Shown in pieces: positions 9,853 through 17,437 of a DNA stretch of 64,000 bases (the first letter of the stretch is position 1; every line of letters begins with the position of its first letter). The notes beneath the pieces were generated by a model. That model worked only from the letters and a program-made list of their open reading frames with translations. It did not search any database and was not told the DNA's origin. Both the position numbers and the translations under genes were made by a program. Origin of the DNA: Flavobacteriales bacterium (GTDB taxonomy: Bacteria > Bacteroidota > Bacteroidia > Flavobacteriales > Weeksellaceae); NCBI GenBank assembly GCA_020635515.1, contig JACJZS010000002.1, positions 1,350,001 to 1,414,000 on the forward strand, given 5' to 3'.

Positions 9853-11451
9853 ATGGCAGAAATTATAACAATGCCAAGACTAAGCGATACTATGACCGAA
9901 GGAAAAGTATCTAAATGGCACAAAAAAGTAGGAGATACCGTAAGTGAAGGAGATATTTTAGCAGAAATTGAAACCGATAAAGCTGTTCAAGATTTTGAAA
10001 GCGAGTTTGAAGGAACTTTACTTTATATAGGAACTAATGAAGGAGAAGGTGCTCCTGTGGATTCTATTCTTGCTATAGTTGGAAAAGCAGGAGAAGATGT
10101 TTCTTCTTTGATTAGCGGAGGAGGTTCAGCAGAATCTGTTCAAAATGAAAATAATGAATCTTCTAGCGAAGAAGTTGTAGAGTCATCATCAAATGTAGAG
10201 ATTCCAGATAATGTAGAAGTGATAACCATGCCAAGATTAAGTGATACCATGACGGAAGGAAAGGTTGCTAAATGGCATAAACAAGTTGGGGATTCTGTAA
10301 ATGAAGGGGATATTTTAGCAGAAATTGAAACCGATAAAGCTGTTCAAGACTTTGAAAGCGAATTTGAAGGAACTTTACTTTATATAGGTACAAAAGAAGA
10401 TGAGTCTGCTCCTGTAGATTCTATTTTAGCTATTATAGGTGAAGCAGGTACTGATGTTTCTGCAATTGTTGCAGGAGGAGGAAGTAGCACAGTTAGTAAT
10501 AAGGAAGCTAAGTCAGAATCAGTAAATAAAGAAGAAGTAAAAGAAACTGCTCAAAAACAAGATTCTTCTACAAATTCAGGAGGTAGAGTTTTTATTTCTC
10601 CACTAGCGAAAAAATTAGCGGAAGATAAAGGAATAGATATCAACTCTGTTAAAGGTTCAGGAGAGAATGGGAGAATTATAAAAAAGGATATAGAGAGTTA
10701 TAAGCCGTCTGCAGTAGAGTCTAAAGTGGTTGAAAATAAACCTGTGCAGGTTTTAGCTCCTATCATTCAAGGAGTAGATTCAGAAACGCCTAATTCTCAA
10801 ATGAGAAATATTATAGCTAAAAGGCTTGCAGAAAGTAAATTTACAGCACCACACTACTATCTGATGATAGAAGTAAATATGGACAATGCAATAGCTTCGA
10901 GGAAGCTCATAAATGCAATGCCTGATACCAAAGTGTCGTTTAATGATTTAGTTATCAAAGCTTCTGCGATGGCATTAAGGAAACATAGCCAAATAAATAG
11001 CAGTTGGGCAGGAGATAAAATTGTGCATCACGGAAATGTAAACATAGGTGTAGCAGTTGCAATTCCTGATGGTTTAGTAGTTCCTGTGCTGAAAAATACA
11101 GATTTTATGTCTTTGACTGAAATATCAGCTAGCGTTAAAGATATGGCAGGAAGAGCTAAAGGAAAAGGATTAAAAGCAGATGAAATGAGCGGTTCTACTT
11201 TCTCTATTTCTAACTTAGGTATGTTTGGTATAGAAAGCTTTACTTCAATCATTAATCAACCAAATTCTTGTATTCTATCGGTAGGAGGAATTATAGAAAA
11301 ACCAATTGTAAAAGATGGGCAAATAGTTGTGGGGAATACCATGAAGCTTTCACTTGCTTGTGATCATAGAGTGGTAGATGGAGCTACTGGAGCACAATTT
11401 TTACAAACATTAAAGAATTATATAGAGAATCCAGTAAATATGCTTGCATAA
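9853..11451 (+). CDS. pdhC: dihydrolipoamide acetyltransferase (E2) of pyruvate dehydrogenase, two lipoyl domains
   Basis: E2 transfers the acetyl group from lipoamide to CoA and forms the core of the complex. The order is: lipoyl domain 1 (residues about 1-90, lipoylated Lys in ETDKAVQDF), Ser/Glu-rich linker, lipoyl domain 2 (about 123-210, same motif), a peripheral subunit-binding domain (about 248-285, FISPLAKKLAEDKGID), and a C-terminal catalytic domain with the DHRVVDGA active-site motif near residue 504. Length is 532 residues. The two lipoyl domains are nearly identical, even in DNA around their lipoylation sites. A terminator follows. Confidence 0.96.
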   Translation: MAEIITMPRLSDTMTEGKVSKWHKKVGDTVSEGDILAEIETDKAVQDFESEFEGTLLYIGTNEGEGAPVDSILAIVGKAGEDVSSLISGGGSAESVQNENNESSSEEVVESSSNVEIPDNVEVITMPRLSDTMTEGKVAKWHKQVGDSVNEGDILAEIETDKAVQDFESEFEGTLLYIGTKEDESAPVDSILAIIGEAGTDVSAIVAGGGSSTVSNKEAKSESVNKEEVKETAQKQDSSTNSGGRVFISPLAKKLAEDKGIDINSVKGSGENGRIIKKDIESYKPSAVESKVVENKPVQVLAPIIQGVDSETPNSQMRNIIAKRLAESKFTAPHYYLMIEVNMDNAIASRKLINAMPDTKVSFNDLVIKASAMALRKHSQINSSWAGDKIVHHGNVNIGVAVAIPDGLVVPVLKNTDFMSLTEISASVKDMAGRAKGKGLKADEMSGSTFSISNLGMFGIESFTSIINQPNSCILSVGGIIEKPIVKDGQIVVGNTMKLSLACDHRVVDGATGAQFLQTLKNYIENPVNMLA

Positions 11452-11474
11452 TTCTTAGGATTAAGTATGAAAAT

Positions 11475-11507
11475 AAAAAAATCCGTTTCAGATGAAACGG
11501 ATTTTTT
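11475..11507. terminator. terminator between pdhC and tRNA-Cys
   Basis: A 10-bp stem (ATCCGTTTCA paired with TGAAACGGAT, loop GA) at 11481-11502 has an A run on the left and a T run on the right. It can work in both directions: for pdhC on the plus strand and for the tRNA-Cys gene on the minus strand. Confidence 0.85.
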
Positions 11508-11516
11508 GTTGTTTAG

Positions 11517-11587
11517 AGGTTCCGAGCGGATTCGAACCGCTGTACAAGGTTTTGCAGACCTCTGCCTAGCCACTCGGCCACGGAACC
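11517..11587 (-). tRNA. tRNA-Cys (anticodon GCA)
   Basis: On the minus strand a 71-nt cloverleaf is present. The acceptor GGTTCCG pairs with CGGAACC, the anticodon loop is CTGCAAA with anticodon GCA, and the T arm contains GGTTCGAATCC. The discriminator base is U, as usual for tRNA-Cys. The CCA end is not encoded. Confidence 0.97.
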
Positions 11588-11709
11588 AATTTGTGACTGC
11601 AAAGATATAAACTTTTTTTTATTATACACATTTTATTGTGTAATAAAGTAAAAATGTAAAAAAAATAAGGCTGATAATGTAACTTAATTCTCGTTTATTT
11701 TTTTTTTAA

Positions 11710-11840
11710 TATATTTGTATTACACAACACTCAACTTAAACATCTGTATGCAGGTATCTTAACCTGTATATGTTATGCATAAATAGTATTTCTGTTGATG
11801 TTGTATTTTAACTTTAATAGATAATAAAAGATTACTTGCT
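11710..11840 (+). promoter_or_regulatory. -7 box and structured 5' leader of the peroxiredoxin gene
   Basis: TATATTTG at 11710-11717 fits a -7 element, though no clear -33 element is seen. The leader to the ATG at 11841 would be about 115 nt. It contains a 9-bp hairpin (TATGCAGGT 11747-11755 with ACCTGTATA 11762-11770, one G-U pair) and a perfect 10-nt palindrome, TTATGCATAA, at 11773-11782. The part from 11588 to 11709 is AT-rich with no gene. A regulatory role is an inference. Confidence 0.4.
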
Positions 11841-12365
11841 ATGTTAGAAAAAAGAAGAAAAAAAGAGAGAATGCCTAGGTTTCAAGGTTACAATCAAGAA
11901 GGAAAGTTGGTATCTAATCTTGATTATGTAGGTAAGGCACTGGTTTTGTTTTTTTATCCAAAAAATTTCACCAAAGTTTGTACAAATGAAGTTTGTGCTT
12001 TTAGGGATATAAAAAATCAATTCCAAGAATTAAATGCAGATATTGTAGGATTTAATAATTCTAAGTATTTTTCGTCTATTCGAGAATTTCACGAAGAGAA
12101 TAATCTCAATTATAATTTGGTATGGGATAGAGAAAGCCGAAATGCTAACCGATTTGGTGTGGGGAAAACATTAGGAGTTATACCCAACAGAGTTACTTTT
12201 GTTTTTAATGAGAAGCATGAGGCTTTGGGTAGATACGATTCTTTATTTTCTTATGAAGAGCACATACGATTTGCATTAAAGACATTGAGAAGATATAATG
12301 AAAGTGTTCCATTGTATAGAAAAGTTCCTGTTACTTCTACTCGTGGAGTGTTAGCTTTTGGTTAG
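11841..12365 (+). CDS. BCP/AhpC-type peroxiredoxin
   Basis: A thiol peroxidase of the AhpC/TSA fold that reduces hydroperoxides. The motif FYPKNFTKVCTNEVCAFRD places the peroxidatic Cys at about 47 and a second Cys at about 52, the CxxxxC spacing of the BCP (PrxQ) subgroup. At 174 residues it is longer than typical BCP (about 150), with a basic N-terminal extension (MLEKRRKKER) and a C-terminal tail. A start at the internal Met11 is possible. Its last 15 bp overlap the convergent flippase gene. Confidence 0.85.
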   Translation: MLEKRRKKERMPRFQGYNQEGKLVSNLDYVGKALVLFFYPKNFTKVCTNEVCAFRDIKNQFQELNADIVGFNNSKYFSSIREFHEENNLNYNLVWDRESRNANRFGVGKTLGVIPNRVTFVFNEKHEALGRYDSLFSYEEHIRFALKTLRRYNESVPLYRKVPVTSTRGVLAFG

Positions 12366-13607
12366 ACGACTCAAATAATGTGTAAAGTAGGTAAAGTTAA
12401 TTAGTCCAGAAAAAAGTAAAGCAATCGCTGTGGCATAGCTTGCACCTATGAGTCCGTATCTTTGTATAAAAAAGTAATTAAGAATAATATCTAATAAAAA
12501 AGTAAGTAAAGCAGAGATTAAATTTATATTTGATTTTCCCAAAGCAGAGATGATATTTCCCAAGGGAACTCTAAGCAAGAGAGATAAACAAGACGCAATC
12601 ATTAATATAAAAAAGATAGAAAATGAATTAGCGTATTGTTTCCCAAACATGGATAGAATTTCTTCTCCAAAAAATGTAGAGATTAAAAGAATTAAAAAGC
12701 TTATAATCAGAAATAAATAAAAATAATTTTTATAATAGTTAATCAAAAAACTCCTGTTTATGGAGTTTTTTGCTATTGTAACATAATCAGTTTTCATGAA
12801 AACTACAGGTAGAAACAATAAATTTATTGGGATTATCGAAGCAACTCGGTACTCGGCATTTGATTCGCTTCCGAGCATATGGAAAATCATAATGGAATCA
12901 GTAATAAAAATTAGTTGAGCAATTAAAGCAGAAAATCCAGATACTAAAGAAAATTTCCAGTAAAATTTAGATGTGAAATTCTGTATTTTCCAAGTAAAAT
13001 CCCAATTCAAAGACAATTTTTGTTTAAAGAATATAAATACAATTAAAGGAATAAAAATAATAGAAACTATAAATCCATTTTCTTGGTAATTAGGAATTAA
13101 AATCAATCCAAATAAAAGTAATCCTATGTTTTTTATCCAATCAAAATTGGAAAGTAGCTTATTTTCTAAATTAGTTTTAAACCAAGCACTTTGCAGTTCT
13201 GTAAAATACAACACAATCATGCGAATAGAAAGAGTTGCAAAAAGAAAAAACAGCAAATCAGAAAGGTCTAAAAAATAAATAATTAATATAAAAAGAATCG
13301 TAAATAAAACCGTGGATAAAGTTCCATAACTAAAGGAATAGTTCAGTAAATCCTGTCTATTTTTATTTGATTTTAAGTGAGAACCAATAAGTAAAAGTCC
13401 TGAATTTGTTCCCAAGCCAAGAAAAGCACTAAAAAAAGCAAGTACAGACTGTACATAACTAAGTTCTCCTAAAACTTCTTTTTCTAAGTATACTATAAGA
13501 AGAAAAGAAATTATAAAACCTGATAATTTTTCAAAAATAGCAACAGAAAGAAGTCGTAATCCACTTCTTTTTATGAAATCTTCTATAAATATTGCAAATT
13601 GATTCAA
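12351..13607 (-). CDS. polysaccharide/oligosaccharide flippase (Wzx-like, MATE/MOP fold)
   Basis: A 418-residue polytopic membrane protein with about twelve hydrophobic helices. It begins with an FEKLSGFIISFLLIVYL-type segment typical of the polysaccharide biosynthesis (RfbX/Wzx) family, which flips lipid-linked oligosaccharides across the inner membrane. It is the last gene of a leftward operon after a glycosyltransferase and an asparagine-synthase-like gene. Its start overlaps the stop of the latter by 4 bp (ATGA type), indicating translational coupling. Substrate unknown. Confidence 0.85.
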   Translation of the reverse strand: MNQFAIFIEDFIKRSGLRLLSVAIFEKLSGFIISFLLIVYLEKEVLGELSYVQSVLAFFSAFLGLGTNSGLLLIGSHLKSNKNRQDLLNYSFSYGTLSTVLFTILFILIIYFLDLSDLLFFLFATLSIRMIVLYFTELQSAWFKTNLENKLLSNFDWIKNIGLLLFGLILIPNYQENGFIVSIIFIPLIVFIFFKQKLSLNWDFTWKIQNFTSKFYWKFSLVSGFSALIAQLIFITDSIMIFHMLGSESNAEYRVASIIPINLLFLPVVFMKTDYVTIAKNSINRSFLINYYKNYFYLFLIISFLILLISTFFGEEILSMFGKQYANSFSIFFILMIASCLSLLLRVPLGNIISALGKSNINLISALLTFLLDIILNYFFIQRYGLIGASYATAIALLFSGLINFTYFTHYLSRLTKS

Positions 13608-15235
13608 AATAACGTGTTTAAGCTTGATAAAACGGTTAAAATCATCGTCTTTTCATAAAAGTTTCCATCATTAAACAAACGCAAAACATCACTTTTTATT
13701 TCTTGATTGAAATCAAGTTTATCAATTGAATTTTCAAAATAAGCATTAAAGTGCATTTGTAAGGATTTGTTTTTTTTGAAATAATATTCATAAGGAACCA
13801 TAGATATTTTATCCGTTCTATTTATAGCAAGCCAAGAATATTTATGAATTCGTTTTAAAATTTGTTCGCCAAAGTGTTTTGTAAATGTGTTTTTGGGAGG
13901 AAGAAGTGTAGATTCCCAAATGTACTTTGTTGCTTCAGGTAAATGTTTATTTATCCAATAAAAGTAAAAACGATGATTGAATTTGTACTTTGGAGGAATA
14001 CTCAAAGCCAGTTTCATTACTTCAGGATGAAAGAAAGGAGAAACCAATGTGGTATTATGACTTTCAGAAATATGTGAACCAGATAGCGTGCGATTAAATG
14101 CAAGATTTTTTAATAAAAATAATTCTTCTTTCTCATATTTTTCAGAATAATTTTCTAGGTAATTTTTTACTTTATGTTTTAATTGATGCGAATTAAAAAG
14201 TCTTTCTATATTGGGAAGATTTACTTTCTTAGAAGAAACAAAACTTCCTAAAATTCCATCACCAATTTGTCCTGAATGAATAATAGTATAAGAATTAATT
14301 TTTTCTACTTGTGAAAGAGCATAATCAAAATGAGATGAACCTAGAAAATTAGATAAAAATTCATTCTCTTTTGATAATTTATCAATATCTTTAACAAAAT
14401 CTATTGAATCAAAAGGAATAAATAAATATGGAATTTTAAAATCTGAAGCAATTTTTTTAGAAATAGAATGATCAAAATAGTCTTTCTGAGAAAAACACAT
14501 TGTTTGGTTTATAGTAAAACCTAACTTTCTTGCCATCATTATATTAACTCTAGAATCTAAACCTCCACTCAAAAGGGAAAAAGATTTTTTGTTTTTATCT
14601 ACATCATAAGAATATTCTTGACTAATAGCATTTTTAAAAACTTCATTAAATTCATCAGTAAAAGTGTCTAAAGTTTTGTTTTCATCATAATTAATTGATG
14701 ATAAATCAAAATAAGAACGAATAGAGATGTCTTTTTTATATAAATCAATTTCTATGTATTCGCACGAATGTAGTCGTTTAATTTCGTTTACGATTGTATT
14801 GTTTTCTAATACATTTCCTACAGAAAGTAGTGAATACAATGAATTTACATCAACAGTTTTTTTTAATTGATTTTCCTCTATTTTAGTTGTGATTTTATGG
14901 ATAGAATTAGCACAGATAAAAACTCCTTTTTGGTAGGTGTAAAATACTTTTCGTGTCGCTTGATGATTGATAAATATTAGAACCTTCTTTTTTCTAAAAT
15001 CAATAAAAAAGCCATTAAATTCTCCATAAACTTTATCCAAAAAAGAAAAGTTTTCGCTTAGTTGACTTTTAAAAACTTCGTCAATGTTTTTTTTAGAATA
15101 GGAATTTATAAGTTGTTTTTTATTTAAAATAATTCCATCTAAAAAAAGATGATAATCCTCATCTTCTTTACTATTAGGAGAAAAATAAAGATTGTTTTCA
15201 ATATTGAAGTCGATATGTAAAAGAAAATCTCTCAT
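13604..15235 (-). CDS. asparagine synthase-like protein with degenerate glutaminase domain
   Basis: A 543-residue protein. The N-terminal ~190 residues resemble the Ntn-type glutaminase domain of asparagine synthetase B (VYGEFNGFFIDF...). It starts MRDF, however, and lacks the catalytic Cys2, so hydrolysis of glutamine is not expected. The C-terminal part has the ATP-PPase P-loop SGGLDSR at about residue 220 and conserved downstream helices. Such proteins in polysaccharide clusters are thought to amidate or otherwise modify sugars, but this is an inference. The ATG directly follows the stop of the glycosyltransferase gene. Confidence 0.85.
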   Translation of the reverse strand: MRDFLLHIDFNIENNLYFSPNSKEDEDYHLFLDGIILNKKQLINSYSKKNIDEVFKSQLSENFSFLDKVYGEFNGFFIDFRKKKVLIFINHQATRKVFYTYQKGVFICANSIHKITTKIEENQLKKTVDVNSLYSLLSVGNVLENNTIVNEIKRLHSCEYIEIDLYKKDISIRSYFDLSSINYDENKTLDTFTDEFNEVFKNAISQEYSYDVDKNKKSFSLLSGGLDSRVNIMMARKLGFTINQTMCFSQKDYFDHSISKKIASDFKIPYLFIPFDSIDFVKDIDKLSKENEFLSNFLGSSHFDYALSQVEKINSYTIIHSGQIGDGILGSFVSSKKVNLPNIERLFNSHQLKHKVKNYLENYSEKYEKEELFLLKNLAFNRTLSGSHISESHNTTLVSPFFHPEVMKLALSIPPKYKFNHRFYFYWINKHLPEATKYIWESTLLPPKNTFTKHFGEQILKRIHKYSWLAINRTDKISMVPYEYYFKKNKSLQMHFNAYFENSIDKLDFNQEIKSDVLRLFNDGNFYEKTMILTVLSSLNTLF

Positions 15236-16354
15236 TTATGTAATTACATTCCTGTATATAGTGTTGAATTGAGTAGCTATTTCTTTAACTGAGAAGTTTT
15301 TTTCTACGTAATTATTCATAGTTTCTTTTGAGGTAAAATTCTTGCCTTCAATTACTTTTATCATTGCATTTGTTAGTTCTAAAATATTTCCTTTTTCTAT
15401 AAGTATGCCAAAATTTTTAGGAAAATATTCATTAATTCCACCAACATCAGTAGAGATTACAGGTGTGCCACAAGAAAATGATTCTACAATTACACAAGGT
15501 TGATTCTCATAGTTGCTAAATAAAACAAAACAATCAGCATTTTTCATTTCATTAGAAACTTCTTTATGTGATAATGCGTTCAATACTTCTATATATTCGT
15601 TTAGGTAGTTTTTAGTTTTAAAATTTTCTATCATCGTAACATCTCCATTACCACCAATTCTAAATCTAAATTTATAACCTTTTTCTTTTACAGTTTTAAT
15701 TGCTTCTAAAATTCCTGAAATATTTTTGTGAGAATCTTTAAGCATAGATAGATGTAGAAACGTAGGGATAGAATTTATATTATCTTTAATTTGAAATAGA
15801 GAAGTATCTACTACATTAGGAATAATCTGATAATTTTTGATTGGTTTAATGTTTTGAATTCCGTTTAACAGTCTTTTACTAACAGGAAGAACCATTGACG
15901 CATATTGCAGAATGATTTTGTAAACAAGTTTTTGAAATAAAGTTATTCTGTGCGAATTTTCTTCCAAAAATAAAGTCGAATGCTCTGTAATAACATATTT
16001 CTTTTTGTGAATTATTCTCTGGAAAACCAACCACAACATATGATAGTGAATTACATTTGCATGAATCATCGAGTATGAACCTACTTGTTTTTCCATTTGT
16101 GATAATGCTTTCCATTTTTTAAAAAAATTAAGTATAGAAAATTTTGATTTTGGAAAGTAAGTTATAATTTCTGTATAGTTCTTGGATTCTTTTTTTTCAA
16201 TAGTTTCCCATTTGGTTATATTTTTATCACCAATCGTGAATATAACAGTAACTTTGTTAAGCGTTGAAACTGCTTTTGCGTGACGTTGCACAAAATCACC
16301 ATTAAATTTATCTAACCGAGAGGGAAACCAACTGGAAACAAAAAGAATATGCAT
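15236..16354 (-). CDS. glycosyltransferase family 4 (GT-B fold)
   Basis: A 372-residue glycosyltransferase. It starts MHILFVSSWFPSRLDKFNGDF, a typical GT4 N-terminus. It has the C-terminal nucleotide-sugar region, including ADCFVLFSNYENQPCVIVESFSCGTPVI with the EX7E pattern, then STDVGGINEY. It should transfer a sugar from a nucleotide sugar to a growing surface glycan; donor and acceptor are unknown. It lies 6 bp after folB and directly before the asparagine-synthase-like gene, in one operon. Confidence 0.92.
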   Translation of the reverse strand: MHILFVSSWFPSRLDKFNGDFVQRHAKAVSTLNKVTVIFTIGDKNITKWETIEKKESKNYTEIITYFPKSKFSILNFFKKWKALSQMEKQVGSYSMIHANVIHYHMLWLVFQRIIHKKKYVITEHSTLFLEENSHRITLFQKLVYKIILQYASMVLPVSKRLLNGIQNIKPIKNYQIIPNVVDTSLFQIKDNINSIPTFLHLSMLKDSHKNISGILEAIKTVKEKGYKFRFRIGGNGDVTMIENFKTKNYLNEYIEVLNALSHKEVSNEMKNADCFVLFSNYENQPCVIVESFSCGTPVISTDVGGINEYFPKNFGILIEKGNILELTNAMIKVIEGKNFTSKETMNNYVEKNFSVKEIATQFNTIYRNVIT

Positions 16355-16360
16355 ATTTTA

Positions 16361-16711
16361 TTAAAACTCCATTACAATACAAACACTTTCCACATTTCCA
16401 TTTACAGGAGGATTTATTTTACATATGCGTACTTTTGCAGCGTTTATTTTTGGTAGCTCGGATTTTATACGTGTTAAAATTCTTTGAGCTACGTGTTCTA
16501 ATAATTTAGAACGGATTGCCATTTCTTCTTTTACAATTGTGTTTAACAATACATAATTCACAGTATCGTCCAGTTTATCAGAGTAGGAAGATTTCTTTAA
16601 ATCCGTTTGAGCAGTCAAATCGATTCTGTATTCCGAACCTATTTTTAGTTCCTCTTCCATACATCCATGATTCGAAAAGATTCTGATGTTATTTAATTCA
16701 ATTAAACCCAT
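16361..16711 (-). CDS. folB: dihydroneopterin aldolase
   Basis: FolB cleaves dihydroneopterin to 6-hydroxymethyl-dihydropterin in folate synthesis. The 116-residue form starting MGLIELNNIRIFSNHGC matches the family well (NHGCMEEE, the catalytic-site VNYVLL region, LLEHVAQRIL, KINPPVNG). An in-frame ATG 30 nt upstream (16741) exists. The extension it adds does not fit the family and overlaps the presumed rnhB -7 box, so 16711 is preferred. It heads the leftward operon with the three polysaccharide genes, an unusual pairing. folA lies about 4 kb away on the other strand. Confidence 0.93.
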   Translation of the reverse strand: MGLIELNNIRIFSNHGCMEEELKIGSEYRIDLTAQTDLKKSSYSDKLDDTVNYVLLNTIVKEEMAIRSKLLEHVAQRILTRIKSELPKINAAKVRICKINPPVNGNVESVCIVMEF

Positions 16712-16717
16712 TTTTTG

Positions 16718-16725
16718 TACTTTTG
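16718..16725 (+). promoter_or_regulatory. -7 box of a probable rnhB promoter
   Basis: TACTTTTG at 16718-16725 fits TAnnTTTG and lies 42 nt before the rnhB ATG. No good -33 TTTG is seen at the expected distance. Confidence 0.35.
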
Positions 16726-16767
16726 AATACAAATTAACCACTTTTTAATCAAATAGTTCAAAATAAT

Positions 16768-17367
16768 ATGCTACAAAAACGATTTAAGGATTGCGAATTA
16801 GAAGTTGGTTGTGATGAAGTTGGCAGAGGTTGCCTCGCAGGTCCTGTTGTAGCTGCTGTTGTTTTATTTCCAAGTGATTTTTACTCTGATTTAATTATAG
16901 ATTCCAAGAAATTATCAAAGAAAAAGAGAATTATTGCTGAGCAAATCATTAAAGAAAATGCAATTGATTATTCCGTGCAAGAAGTTTCTCCTAAGAAGAT
17001 AGATGAAATTAATATACTGAATGCAAGTATATTGGCAATGCATAAGTGCTTAGATAATTTATCTATTTTTCCCGAGCATATTCTTGTTGACGGAAATAAA
17101 TTTAAACCATACAGGGAAATCCCTTATGAATGTGTGGTAAAAGGAGATTCCAAATTTTTAAGTATTGCCGCAGCGTCAATTTTAGCGAAAAACTATAGAG
17201 ATGATTTGATGAGCAAACTGAGTAAAGATTTTCCACATTACAACTGGGAAAGCAATGCTGGATATCCTACAAAAAAACACAGAGAAGCATTGGTAAATCA
17301 TGGTGTGACAATACATCATAGAAAGACTTTTAATTTGGTAAGTAAACAACTGAAATTATCATTCTAA
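16768..17367 (+). CDS. rnhB: ribonuclease HII
   Basis: RNase HII cuts RNA in RNA-DNA hybrids and starts removal of single ribonucleotides from DNA. The 199-residue protein carries the GCDEVGRGCLAGPVVAAVV motif with catalytic Asp16 and Glu17, a third acidic site in ILVDGNKF (about 109), and AAASILAKNYRD. The normal family length and the ATG at 16768 are unambiguous. Divergent from folB. Confidence 0.97.
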   Translation: MLQKRFKDCELEVGCDEVGRGCLAGPVVAAVVLFPSDFYSDLIIDSKKLSKKKRIIAEQIIKENAIDYSVQEVSPKKIDEINILNASILAMHKCLDNLSIFPEHILVDGNKFKPYREIPYECVVKGDSKFLSIAAASILAKNYRDDLMSKLSKDFPHYNWESNAGYPTKKHREALVNHGVTIHHRKTFNLVSKQLKLSF

Positions 17368-17437
17368 TATTTTTTGCAGATAAACATCTTGGTTTAAAAT
17401 ATTTTAGTTATGTTTGTGTATACAACAAACATGTCTT

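Noticed and set aside
16712..16741. Ten-residue N-terminal extension of folB
   Set aside because: It does not match the family and overlaps the rnhB -7 box. Met at 16711 fits the family start.
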